From Sphingomonas sp. UBA978 (GTDB lineage: Bacteria; Pseudomonadota; Alphaproteobacteria; Sphingomonadales; Sphingomonadaceae): DNA of 64,000 nt. This document shows, in pieces, positions 53,143-61,541 of the stretch (position 1 is the first letter of the stretch; every line of letters starts with the position of its first letter). A program made the position numbers and the translations under genes. Below the pieces are notes generated by a model. The model was given only the letters and a program-made list of their open reading frames with translations. It ran no database searches and had not been told where the DNA came from. Location of the stretch: assembly GCF_002292295.1 (NCBI RefSeq), contig NZ_DBBS01000020.1, positions 304,806 through 368,805 of the forward strand, written 5' to 3'.

Positions 53143-54645
53143 ATGACCGACCGTCCCATCACCACGATCGTCATCGCCGGCGGCGGCACCGCAGGCTGGA
53201 TGGCGGCGGCGACCTTCGGGCGGTTCCTCGAAAGCGGCTATCGCATCCGGCTGGTCGAATCCGAGGAGATCGGCACCGTCGGCGTCGGCGAGGCGACCAT
53301 CCCGCAGATCCGCCTGTTCAACCAGGCACTCGGGCTGGACGAGGATGCCTTCCTCCGCGCGACCGGCGGCACGTTCAAGCTCGGAATCAGCTTCGACGGC
53401 TGGCGCGCGCCCGACCATAGCTACATGCATGCGTTCGGCGACGTCGGCCGCGACGTCGGACTGATCGCCTTCCAGCATTACTGGCTGCGCGCGCGCGGGC
53501 TCGGCCTCGCCAAGCCGCTCGATGCCTATGCGCTCAACGACATCGCCGGGCGCGCCGGACGCATGCATCGCGGCGGGCCGCTGACCGCAGCGACGATCCC
53601 CGCGATGCCCTATGCCTTCCACTTCGATGCCGGGCTCTACGCCGCCTACCTCCGCCGCTTCGCGGTCAATCGCGGCGTCGAGCGGACCGAGGGGCGGATC
53701 GCCACCGTCGAGCGCGACGGCGAGAGCGGCGACGTCGCCGCGCTGGTCCTCGCCTCCGGCGAACGGATTGCGGGCGACCTGTTCCTCGACTGCACCGGTT
53801 TTCGCGGGCTGCTGATCGAAGGCGCGCTGGAGACGGGTTACGAGGACTGGACGCACTGGCTGCCCTGCGACCGTGCGGTCGCGGTGCCGAGCGCCAATGT
53901 CGGCGCGCCGCTACCCTATACCCGTGCCATCGCGCGCGCGGCGGGGTGGCAATGGCGCATCCCGTTGCAGCATCGCACCGGCAACGGCCACGTCTATTGC
54001 AGCGCCTTCACCAGTCAGGAGGCCGCGACCGAAACCCTGCTCGCCCATATCGAGGGCGCGCCGCAGGCCGATCCCCGCCACCTGCGCTTCACCACCGGCC
54101 GGCGCCGGCGCGCATGGAACCGCAACGTCGTCGCGATGGGGCTGGCGAGCGGTTTCCTCGAACCGCTGGAATCGACCAGCATCCATCTGATCCAGTCCGC
54201 GATCGCGCGGCTGGTCAAGCTCATGCCGGCGCTCCCGGTCGCCGCTGCGCTGCGCGACGAATACAATCGCCAGACCGATTTCGAGATCGAGCGCATCCGC
54301 GACTTCCTGATCCTGCATTATTGGGCAAACGGCCGGTCGGAGCCGTTCTGGCAGGCATGCCGGTCGATGGAATTGCCGGAAACGCTGGCGACGAAAATCG
54401 CGCTGTGGCGTGAAGCCGGAACGATCACGCGCGAACATGAGGAACTGTTCACCGAGGACGGCTGGCTGCAGGTGCTGGCCGGGCAGGGGGTGGAGGCGCA
54501 GGCGCATCACCCGCTCGCGGACCAGATCGCGACGGGCGACCTTGGCGAATATATGGAGACGCTCGAACTGCTCTACCGGCGCGAGGCGCAGGCGATGCCC
54601 GCGCATGGCGACTTCATCGCGCAGCATTGCGCGGCACGGGCCTAG
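53143..54645 (+). CDS. Tryptophan-halogenase-like flavoprotein 1
   Basis: A 500-residue flavin-dependent halogenase-family protein. The FAD motif is GGGTAGWMA near the N-terminus. The catalytic lysine falls at Lys79 (GTFKLGI), the same number as in the model enzyme PrnA. The family signature WxWxIP is WQWRIP at 269-274, and the second catalytic residue aligns with Glu343 in LEPLESTS. So all active-site residues are kept. Relatives from Brevundimonas and Xanthomonas prefer bromination of simple indoles in vitro; the native substrate is unknown. It depends on an external flavin reductase. Its position behind the receptor suggests a link with carbohydrate uptake rather than antibiotic synthesis. 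Confidence 0.9.
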   Translation: MTDRPITTIVIAGGGTAGWMAAATFGRFLESGYRIRLVESEEIGTVGVGEATIPQIRLFNQALGLDEDAFLRATGGTFKLGISFDGWRAPDHSYMHAFGDVGRDVGLIAFQHYWLRARGLGLAKPLDAYALNDIAGRAGRMHRGGPLTAATIPAMPYAFHFDAGLYAAYLRRFAVNRGVERTEGRIATVERDGESGDVAALVLASGERIAGDLFLDCTGFRGLLIEGALETGYEDWTHWLPCDRAVAVPSANVGAPLPYTRAIARAAGWQWRIPLQHRTGNGHVYCSAFTSQEAATETLLAHIEGAPQADPRHLRFTTGRRRRAWNRNVVAMGLASGFLEPLESTSIHLIQSAIARLVKLMPALPVAAALRDEYNRQTDFEIERIRDFLILHYWANGRSEPFWQACRSMELPETLATKIALWREAGTITREHEELFTEDGWLQVLAGQGVEAQAHHPLADQIATGDLGEYMETLELLYRREAQAMPAHGDFIAQHCAARA

Positions 54646-54785
54646 GGCCGATCGACATTCCGATGATGACGTGCCAAAAACGGTGGTTTTGCGTGACCCG
54701 GAGCGCAGCGTACTAACGGTACGTGAGTACCGGAACGCGCGAAACCGCCGTTTGCAGGCCGTCAGCGCTGAATGTCGATCGGCCC
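54645..54785. terminator. Very long near-palindrome filling the gap between two convergent genes
   Basis: Perfect 16-base outer arms GGGCCGATCGACATTC (54645-54660) and GAATGTCGATCGGCCC (54770-54785) start right at the stop codons of the halogenase-like and LacI genes. Inside, 54679-54701 pairs with 54730-54752 with a few wobble pairs, and CGTAC/GTACG forms the tip around TAACG. The whole 141 bases can fold into one hairpin on either strand. It may be a bidirectional terminator or a dispersed palindromic element. Confidence 0.7.
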
Positions 54786-55838
54786 TTAGCTCGACCCGCG
54801 CACGATCAGCCGTGGTTGCAGCAGCGCCGTATCGGTCGGCTCCTCCGCGATCCGGCGCAGCAGCGTGTCAACCAGCACCTCGCCCGCCTTGCGGTAGTCC
54901 TGTGCGATCGTCGTCAGCGGCGGCTGCGTCGTCGCGGATGCGGGGATATCGTCGAAGCCGATGATCGCCACGTCCTCCGGCACGCGCAGCCCTGCCTCCG
55001 CCAGCGCCCGCGCCGCGCCCAGCGCGATCAGGTCGGATGCCGCGAACAGCGCGTCGAACGGCAGGTCGCGCGCCAGCAGCCGCCGCGTCGCGTCATAGCC
55101 CGATTGCTCGACCGACAGCGCATCGGCGTGCAGCCCCGGATGCACCGGCAGCCCCGCCTCGCGCAGCGCCGCGCACAGCCCGCGATAGCGGTCGCGGAAT
55201 TCGGGATAATGGTCGTCGGCATCGCCGATGAAGCCGATCCGCCGGCGGCCGCGCGCGATCAGATGCGCGCCCGCCATCCGCCCGCCCGCGACATTGTCGC
55301 AGCCGATCGTCACGCCGATATTGTGGCTGTCGACCGATCCCCAGCGCACGAAATGCGTCCCCTGCGCGACCAGCGCCTCCAGCCGCGCCTTGTAGAGCTC
55401 GTAATCGCCATAGCCGAGCAGGATGATCCCGTCCGCCTTGCGGCTGTCCTCGAAATCGCGGTGCCAGTTCGCCGACAATTGCTGGAACGAGGTCAGCAGA
55501 TCGTAGCCCCGCGCCGCGCAGGTGCGCAGGATCGATCCCAGCATCGACAGGAAGAAGGGGTTGATGAAGCTGCCGTCGTCGAGCGGGTCCTCGAAGAACA
55601 GCAGCGCCAGCGTCATGCTCTGTCCTCGGCGCAGCGAAGAGGCGTTCTTGTCGACCTTGTAATTGAGCTGCCGCGCGATCGCCTCGATCCGCATGCGGGT
55701 GGCGCCGCTCACCGTCCGGTCGCCGCGGAGCGCGCGGCTGACGGTGGGTTGCGAGACGCCCGCGAGCGCGGCGATATCGAACGACGTCGGTTTGTCGCCG
55801 GCCCCCGACGCGCCCCGGCCTCTGGTTTTCACGGCCAT
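54786..55838 (-). CDS. LacI-family transcriptional regulator of the maltodextrin locus
   Basis: A 350-residue repressor. The N-terminal helix-turn-helix (FDIAALAGVSQPTVSRALRG) and hinge helix region are canonical, followed by a periplasmic-binding-protein-like sensor domain with no membrane segment. The orientation is opposite to the amylase genes, with 171 bases between starts. The shared ATGTGAATACGTATG word before the amylase operon and before the receptor makes both likely targets. The effector is probably maltose or a maltodextrin. Confidence 0.93.
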   Translation of the reverse strand: MAVKTRGRGASGAGDKPTSFDIAALAGVSQPTVSRALRGDRTVSGATRMRIEAIARQLNYKVDKNASSLRRGQSMTLALLFFEDPLDDGSFINPFFLSMLGSILRTCAARGYDLLTSFQQLSANWHRDFEDSRKADGIILLGYGDYELYKARLEALVAQGTHFVRWGSVDSHNIGVTIGCDNVAGGRMAGAHLIARGRRRIGFIGDADDHYPEFRDRYRGLCAALREAGLPVHPGLHADALSVEQSGYDATRRLLARDLPFDALFAASDLIALGAARALAEAGLRVPEDVAIIGFDDIPASATTQPPLTTIAQDYRKAGEVLVDTLLRRIAEEPTDTALLQPRLIVRGSS

Positions 55839-55902
55839 CGCCCGATCCTACAGGAGAGCGGCGCCGCGCGAAAGCGCCGCGACCACCGATGTGAAACCGC
55901 CG

Positions 55903-55917
55903 ATGTGAATACGTATG
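55903..55917. promoter_or_regulatory. Candidate LacI operator between lacI-type gene and amylase operon
   Basis: Second copy of ATGTGAATACGTATG, with core ATACGTAT at 55909-55916. It lies 93 bases before the amylase ATG and 65 bases from the regulator start, so it could control both directions, including autoregulation. Confidence 0.7.
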
Positions 55918-56009
55918 CCCTATGCTTGGCTTGGCGCGCCGCTGTCCGCACAACGCCGCCACGGATGCGACCGGCAAAGGATCGGACGCGCGAAGACCCG
56001 AGGGGATCT

Positions 56010-57836
56010 ATGCTGAAGCTGGCCACCAAGACCGCGACCGCGCTCGCGCTGCTGTTCGCCGCGCCCGCGGTGACGGCCCAGACCGCCGACTATCGCGCGC
56101 GCCTGCCGCAGGACGAGGTGATCTATTTCCTTCTCCCCGACCGGTTCGAGAATGGCGACGCCGCCAACGACCGCGGCGGGCTGACCGGCGGGCCGCTCAC
56201 CACCGGCTTCGATCCCACCGCCAAGGGCTTCTATCACGGCGGCGACCTCAAGGGGCTGACGCAGCGGCTCGACTATATCCAGCGGCTTGGCGCGACCGCG
56301 ATCTGGGTCGGGCCGGTGTTCAGGAACAAGCCCGTGCAGGGCGGCCCGGGCCAGCAATCCGCCGGCTATCACGGCTATTGGATCACCGACTTCACCGCAG
56401 TCGATCCGCACCTCGGCACCAACGCCGATTTCGACGCGCTGGTAAAGGCGGCGCATGCGAAGGGCATGAAGGTCTATATGGACATCATCGTCAACCATAC
56501 CGCCGACGTGATCCAGTATCGCGAATGCGCGGGCCAACGCGAATGCCCCTACCGCAGCCGTGCCGACTATCCCTATCAGCGGCAATTGGGCGCGAAGGGC
56601 AGGCCGATCAATCCGGGCTTCCTCGGCGACGACGTCCGCACGCCGGCGAACTTCGTGAAGCTGACGCGCAGCGATTACGCCTATACCCCCTTCGTCCCCG
56701 CGAAGGAGAAGGGGATCAAGGTCCCGGCCTGGCTCAACGACGTGACGCTCTACCACAATCGTGGCGACACGACCTATCGCAACGAAAGCTCGACGATGGG
56801 CGATTTCGTCGGGCTCGACGATCTGATGACCGAAAATCCGCGGGTGGTCGCCGGCATGATCGACATCTTCGGCGGCTGGATCGATCGCTACGGCGTCGAC
56901 GGCTTCCGCATCGACACCGCCCGCCACGTCAATCCCGAATTCTGGGCCGCATTCGTCCCCGCGATGGAAGCGCGCGCCAAGGCGAAGGGCATCCCCAACT
57001 TCCACATCTTCGGCGAAGTGTCGGATCACGAGGTCCGCCCGGCGGTGCTGGCGCAGCATACCATCGTCGACAAGCTCCCCGCGGTGCTCGATTTTGCGTT
57101 CCGCCAGGCGGTGGTCGAGACGGTCGCCGGCACCCGCGGCACCGACGCGTTCGAGGCCCTGTTCGACGGCGACGCGCTCTACGCCAGGGGCGCCGACACC
57201 GCGGCGATCCTGCCGACCTTCACCGGCAACCACGACGACGGCCGCTTCGCCACCTTCGTGCGCAAGGCGTTCCCGCAGGCGAGCGACGACGAGGTGCTGC
57301 GCCGCGTGATGCTGTCGAACGCGATGCTGCTGACCCTGCGCGGGGTGCCGACGATCTATTCGGGCGACGAACAGGGCTTCGTCAGCGACGGCAATGACCA
57401 GGACGCGCGCGAGGACATGTTCGCGAGCAAGGTCGCGGTCTATAACGACAATCGCCTGCTCGGCACCGACACGACCACCGCGACCGCGCATTTCGGCACC
57501 GACAATCCGCTGTTCCGCCAGACCGCCACACTGGCGCGCCTGCGCGTCGCGACGCCCGCGCTGACCCGCGGCCGGCAGCAGCTGCGCGCGCGGGAGGAGG
57601 CGCCCGGCCTGCTCGCCATCTCGCGCTTCGACCCCAAGACCGGTGCCGAGACGCTGCTCGCGTTCAACACCGCGACCGCGCCGATCGAACGGCAGGTGGA
57701 GATCGGCGTCGACGCCGTCACCGCCACCACGCTCGCCGGCACGGGCTGCGCGGCGCGCGTCACCGCGCCCGGCAGCCTCACCGTCACGCTTCCTCCCCTT
57801 GGCTATGCCGTCTGTGCTTTGAAGGCGACCCGATGA
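56010..57836 (+). CDS. GH13 alpha-amylase/neopullulanase-type enzyme (secreted)
   Basis: Retaining alpha-glucan hydrolase of 608 residues with a signal peptide (MLKLATKTATALALLFAAP...TAQ), so probably periplasmic. The GH13 regions are clear: region I DIIVNHTAD, region II GFRIDTARH with nucleophile Asp302, region III IFGEVSD with acid/base Glu336, and region IV FTGNHDD with Asp409. The layout resembles SusA/neopullulanase-type enzymes that cut cyclodextrin, pullulan or maltodextrins. GAGGGGAT precedes the ATG. Its stop overlaps the next gene by 4 bases. The longer open frame upstream is opposite the LacI gene and is not used. Confidence 0.93.
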   Translation: MLKLATKTATALALLFAAPAVTAQTADYRARLPQDEVIYFLLPDRFENGDAANDRGGLTGGPLTTGFDPTAKGFYHGGDLKGLTQRLDYIQRLGATAIWVGPVFRNKPVQGGPGQQSAGYHGYWITDFTAVDPHLGTNADFDALVKAAHAKGMKVYMDIIVNHTADVIQYRECAGQRECPYRSRADYPYQRQLGAKGRPINPGFLGDDVRTPANFVKLTRSDYAYTPFVPAKEKGIKVPAWLNDVTLYHNRGDTTYRNESSTMGDFVGLDDLMTENPRVVAGMIDIFGGWIDRYGVDGFRIDTARHVNPEFWAAFVPAMEARAKAKGIPNFHIFGEVSDHEVRPAVLAQHTIVDKLPAVLDFAFRQAVVETVAGTRGTDAFEALFDGDALYARGADTAAILPTFTGNHDDGRFATFVRKAFPQASDDEVLRRVMLSNAMLLTLRGVPTIYSGDEQGFVSDGNDQDAREDMFASKVAVYNDNRLLGTDTTTATAHFGTDNPLFRQTATLARLRVATPALTRGRQQLRAREEAPGLLAISRFDPKTGAETLLAFNTATAPIERQVEIGVDAVTATTLAGTGCAARVTAPGSLTVTLPPLGYAVCALKATR

Positions 57837-59440
57837 ATCCGAACGACCGCCCGTGGTGGCACGGCGCGACCATCTACCAGATCTATCCGCGCAGCTTCGC
57901 CGATGCGAACGGCGACGGTATCGGCGACCTTGCCGGGATCACGCAGCATCTCGATCACGTCGCCAGCCTCGGCGTCGAGGCGATCTGGCTGTCGCCCTTC
58001 TTCCGCTCGCCGATGGCCGATTTCGGCTATGACGTGTCCGATTATTGCGACGTCGATCCGATCTTCGGCACGCTCGCCGATTTCGACGCACTGGTCGCCC
58101 GCGCGCATGCGCTGGGGCTGAAGGTCATCGTCGATCAGGTCTGGGCGCACACCAGCGACCGGCACCCCTGGTTCGTCGAGAGCCGTGCGAGCCGCGACAA
58201 TCCCCGCGCCGACTGGTACGTCTGGCGCGATCCCAAGCCAGACGGTTCGCCGCCCAACAACTGGCAGTCGGTGTTCGGCGGCCCGGCATGGACGTGGGAC
58301 GCGCGCCGCAACCAATATTACATGCACAATTTCCTGAAGGAACAGCCGCAGGTCAACGGGCATCACCCCGACGTGCAGCAGGCGTTCCTCGACGTCGCGC
58401 GCTTCTGGCTGGAGCGCGGCATCGACGGGTTCCGCATCGATGCGATCAACTTCATGATGTTCGATCCCGACCTGCGCGACAATCCGCCCGCGCCGCTCGA
58501 CGACGGCATCCCGCGCACCCGCCCGTTCGACTACCAGCTCCACACCTACAACCAGAGCCATGACGCCATTCCCGGCTTCCTCGAACGGGTCCGCGCACTG
58601 TTCGACAGCTATGACGCGCGCTTCACCGTGGCGGAGGTCGGAGGCGCGGACAGCGACCGCGAGATGAAGCTGTTCACCGCGGAGGGGCGCCGCCTGCACA
58701 GCGCCTATGGCTTCGACTTCCTCTATGCGCCCGACCTCACCCCGCGGATCGTCGCCGATGCGATCGTCAAATGGCCCGAACAGCACGGCGTCGGCTGGCC
58801 GAGCTGGGCGTTCGAGAATCACGACGCGCCGCGCGCGATCAGTCGCTGGGTCGCCCCCGACCGGCGCGATGCCTTCGCGCGGATGAAGATGCTGCTGCTC
58901 GCCTCGCTGCGCGGCAACATCTTCCTCTATTACGGCGAGGAACTGGGACTGACGCAGGTCGACGTGCCGTTCGAGCATCTGCAGGACCCGGAGGCGATCG
59001 CCAACTGGCCGCGCACCCTGTCGCGCGACGGTGCGCGGACGCCGATGCCTTGGCACGCCGACGCGCCGCAGCTCGGCTTCTCCACCGCCACGCCCTGGCT
59101 GCCGATCGGCGCCGATCACGCCGCGCTGGCGGTCGACCGGCAGGAGCGCGACCCGCATGCCTTGCTCCACTGGACCCGCGACGTGCTCGCGCTGCGCAAG
59201 CGCCACCCGGCGCTGCTGACCGGCGACATCCGCGTGGTCGAGGCGGGCGACACGATGCTCGCGATCGAGCGGCGGAGTGCGGGGGAGACGATGCTGTGCG
59301 TGTTCAACCTCTCGCCCGAGCCGCAGCGCTGGGTGCCGGAGGAGCCGGATGCATGGCAGCCGGTCGCCGACAGCGCGACGCAGGGCTGGCATTTCGACGG
59401 ATATGGCGCATTGATCGCCACACAGACGGGACGAGGATGA
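57833..59440 (+). CDS. GH13 alpha-glucosidase (cytoplasmic)
   Basis: Exo-acting retaining glucosidase of 535 residues. It starts WWHGATIYQIYPRSFADANG, typical of oligo-1,6-glucosidase/alpha-glucosidase type GH13 enzymes. The nucleophile is Asp203 (GFRIDAIN), the acid/base Glu268 (VAEVGG) and the third carboxylate Asp331 (FENHDAPRA). There is no signal peptide, so it should cleave maltose or short dextrins after uptake through the inner membrane. It is coupled by ATGA overlaps to the amylase before and the GH97 gene after. Confidence 0.94.
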   Translation: MNPNDRPWWHGATIYQIYPRSFADANGDGIGDLAGITQHLDHVASLGVEAIWLSPFFRSPMADFGYDVSDYCDVDPIFGTLADFDALVARAHALGLKVIVDQVWAHTSDRHPWFVESRASRDNPRADWYVWRDPKPDGSPPNNWQSVFGGPAWTWDARRNQYYMHNFLKEQPQVNGHHPDVQQAFLDVARFWLERGIDGFRIDAINFMMFDPDLRDNPPAPLDDGIPRTRPFDYQLHTYNQSHDAIPGFLERVRALFDSYDARFTVAEVGGADSDREMKLFTAEGRRLHSAYGFDFLYAPDLTPRIVADAIVKWPEQHGVGWPSWAFENHDAPRAISRWVAPDRRDAFARMKMLLLASLRGNIFLYYGEELGLTQVDVPFEHLQDPEAIANWPRTLSRDGARTPMPWHADAPQLGFSTATPWLPIGADHAALAVDRQERDPHALLHWTRDVLALRKRHPALLTGDIRVVEAGDTMLAIERRSAGETMLCVFNLSPEPQRWVPEEPDAWQPVADSATQGWHFDGYGALIATQTGRG

Positions 59441-61530
59441 TGAAGTACTGGCATTACGGCGCCGCCATGGCGTTGGCGCTGCTGGCGACCGCCGCCACTG
59501 CGCAGACCGATCCCAATGCCGTCGCGCAGCTTCCGACGACGCAGTTCAAGCCGGTCGCCACCGCGACCTCGCCCGACAGATCGATCGTCGTCACCATCGC
59601 CTTCGACAACGACGGCCGCCCGACCTATGCCGTCACCCGCAAGGGCAAGCCGGTGCTGCAGCCCGGCAAGCTGGGCGTGATGTTCACCGACGCGCCCAAG
59701 ATCGAACGCAACATGACGCTGATCGGCCAGTCGCAGGCAAGCGCCGATAGCAGCTGGACGCAGCCGTTCGGCGAATGGAAGTCGATCCGCGACCGGCACA
59801 ACGAACTGACGCTGCGCTTCCGCGAAAAGGCGGGGATGCAGCGTGAGATGGACGTGATCTTCCGCGTGTTCGACGACGGCGTCGGCTTTCGCTACAGCTT
59901 CCCCGATCAGCCCAATCTGCATCAGGCGAACATCGCCGACGAACTGACCGAATTCGCCTTCGCGCAAGGCGGCACGGCGTGGTGGAAGCCCGCCTATCAG
60001 TGGAACCGCGAGGAATATCTGTACAACCGGACGCCGCTCGACGCGGTCGGCACCGCGCAGACGGTGATGACGGTGAAGCTGGCGGACGGCACCCACGCGG
60101 CGCTGCACGAGGCGGCGCTGGTCGATTATGCCGCGATGAACCTCGCGCGCGGCGAGGGCAACACGTTCAGGGCGTCGCTGACCCCCGGTGCGGGCGCGCC
60201 CAAGGTGACGCGCATGGCGCCCTTCGCCTCGCCGTGGCGGACGCTGATCCTCTCGGACGATGCGCCCGGCCTCTACATGAGCCACCTCGAACTCAACCTC
60301 AACGAACCGAACAAACTGGGCGACGTCAGCTGGATCAAGCCCGCCAAGTTCGTCGGCGTGTGGTGGAAGATGATAAAGGGCGACTGGAGCTGGGCGACCG
60401 GGCCGATCCACGGCGCGACCAATGCCAACGTCCGCAAATATATCGACTTCGCCGCGGCCAACCGGATTCCCGGCGTGCTGGTCGAGGGCTGGAACGTCGG
60501 CTGGGACGGCGACTGGTTCGGCAATGGCAATGCGATGCGCTTCGACACGCCGACGCCCGACTTCGACGCCGACGCGCTCGCCGCTTATGCGAAATCGAAG
60601 GGCGTCTATTTGATCGGCCACCACGAAACCGGCGGATCGGCGAGCCATTACGATGCGCAGCTCGACCGCGCCTTCGCCTGGGCGGCTGCGCATGGCGAAC
60701 CGGTGGTCAAGACCGGCTACGTCACCGATGCCGGCCAGATCGAGCGCGTCGATGCCGACGGGACGAAGAAGCGCGAATGGCACGAGGGGCAGTGGATGGT
60801 GAACCACTATCTCCGCGTCGTGCAGGCCGCCGCCAAGCATAAGGTCGGCATCGACAGCCACGAACCGGTCAAGGACACCGGCCTGCGCCGCACCTGGCCC
60901 AACTGGCTGGCCCGCGAGGGCGGGCGCGGCATGGAATATAACGCCTGGCCGGGCAAGAACCCGCCCAACCACGAAGCCAATATGTTCTTCACGCAATGGC
61001 TCGGCGGCCCGATGGACTTCACCCCGGGGATGCTCAGCCTCGAAGGGCAGGGCGGCAGCGCCCTGCTGTCGACCGAGGCGAAGCAGCTCGCGCTCTACGT
61101 GGTGATCTATTCGCCGGTGCAGATGGCGGCGGATACGCCCGAAAATTACGCCAGGCACATGGACGCCTTCCAGTTCATCCGCGACGTGCCGGTCGACTGG
61201 TCGGACACCCGCGTGCTCAACGGCGACGTCGGCGAGTTCGTCACCGTCGCGCGCAAGGACAGCGCCAGCGACGACTGGTATCTGGGCAGCGTCACCAACG
61301 AGGCCGGCCGGACATTGTCGGTGCCGCTCGACTTCCTCGATGCGGGGCGCAGCTACACCGCCGAAATCTATCGCGACGGTGCGGGCGCGGATTACCGCAC
61401 CGACGCGCGCCATGCGATCGCGATCGAGAAACGCTCGGTGAAGCGTGGCGACACGCTGTTGCTGGTGCTGGCGCCGGGCGGCGGACAGGCGATCCGCTTC
61501 GTCGCGGGCGGCGGGAAGCGGCGGCGGTAG
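59437..61530 (+). CDS. GH97 alpha-glucosidase, SusB-like (secreted)
   Basis: A 697-residue enzyme with a signal peptide (YWHYGAAMALALLATAATAQ). An N-terminal beta-sandwich leads to a TIM barrel with GVLVEGWNVGWDGDW, the GH97 signature. Glu397 (HHETGG), Glu476 (DSHEPV) and Glu500 (GMEYN) line up with the catalytic glutamates of Bacteroides SusB; the last two are 24 residues apart in both. That set belongs to the inverting, alpha-glucosidase branch. It releases glucose from maltooligosaccharide ends. Overlaps the previous gene by 4 bases. Confidence 0.93.
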   Translation: MMKYWHYGAAMALALLATAATAQTDPNAVAQLPTTQFKPVATATSPDRSIVVTIAFDNDGRPTYAVTRKGKPVLQPGKLGVMFTDAPKIERNMTLIGQSQASADSSWTQPFGEWKSIRDRHNELTLRFREKAGMQREMDVIFRVFDDGVGFRYSFPDQPNLHQANIADELTEFAFAQGGTAWWKPAYQWNREEYLYNRTPLDAVGTAQTVMTVKLADGTHAALHEAALVDYAAMNLARGEGNTFRASLTPGAGAPKVTRMAPFASPWRTLILSDDAPGLYMSHLELNLNEPNKLGDVSWIKPAKFVGVWWKMIKGDWSWATGPIHGATNANVRKYIDFAAANRIPGVLVEGWNVGWDGDWFGNGNAMRFDTPTPDFDADALAAYAKSKGVYLIGHHETGGSASHYDAQLDRAFAWAAAHGEPVVKTGYVTDAGQIERVDADGTKKREWHEGQWMVNHYLRVVQAAAKHKVGIDSHEPVKDTGLRRTWPNWLAREGGRGMEYNAWPGKNPPNHEANMFFTQWLGGPMDFTPGMLSLEGQGGSALLSTEAKQLALYVVIYSPVQMAADTPENYARHMDAFQFIRDVPVDWSDTRVLNGDVGEFVTVARKDSASDDWYLGSVTNEAGRTLSVPLDFLDAGRSYTAEIYRDGAGADYRTDARHAIAIEKRSVKRGDTLLLVLAPGGGQAIRFVAGGGKRRR

Positions 61531-61541
61531 GTGTCCTCTCG

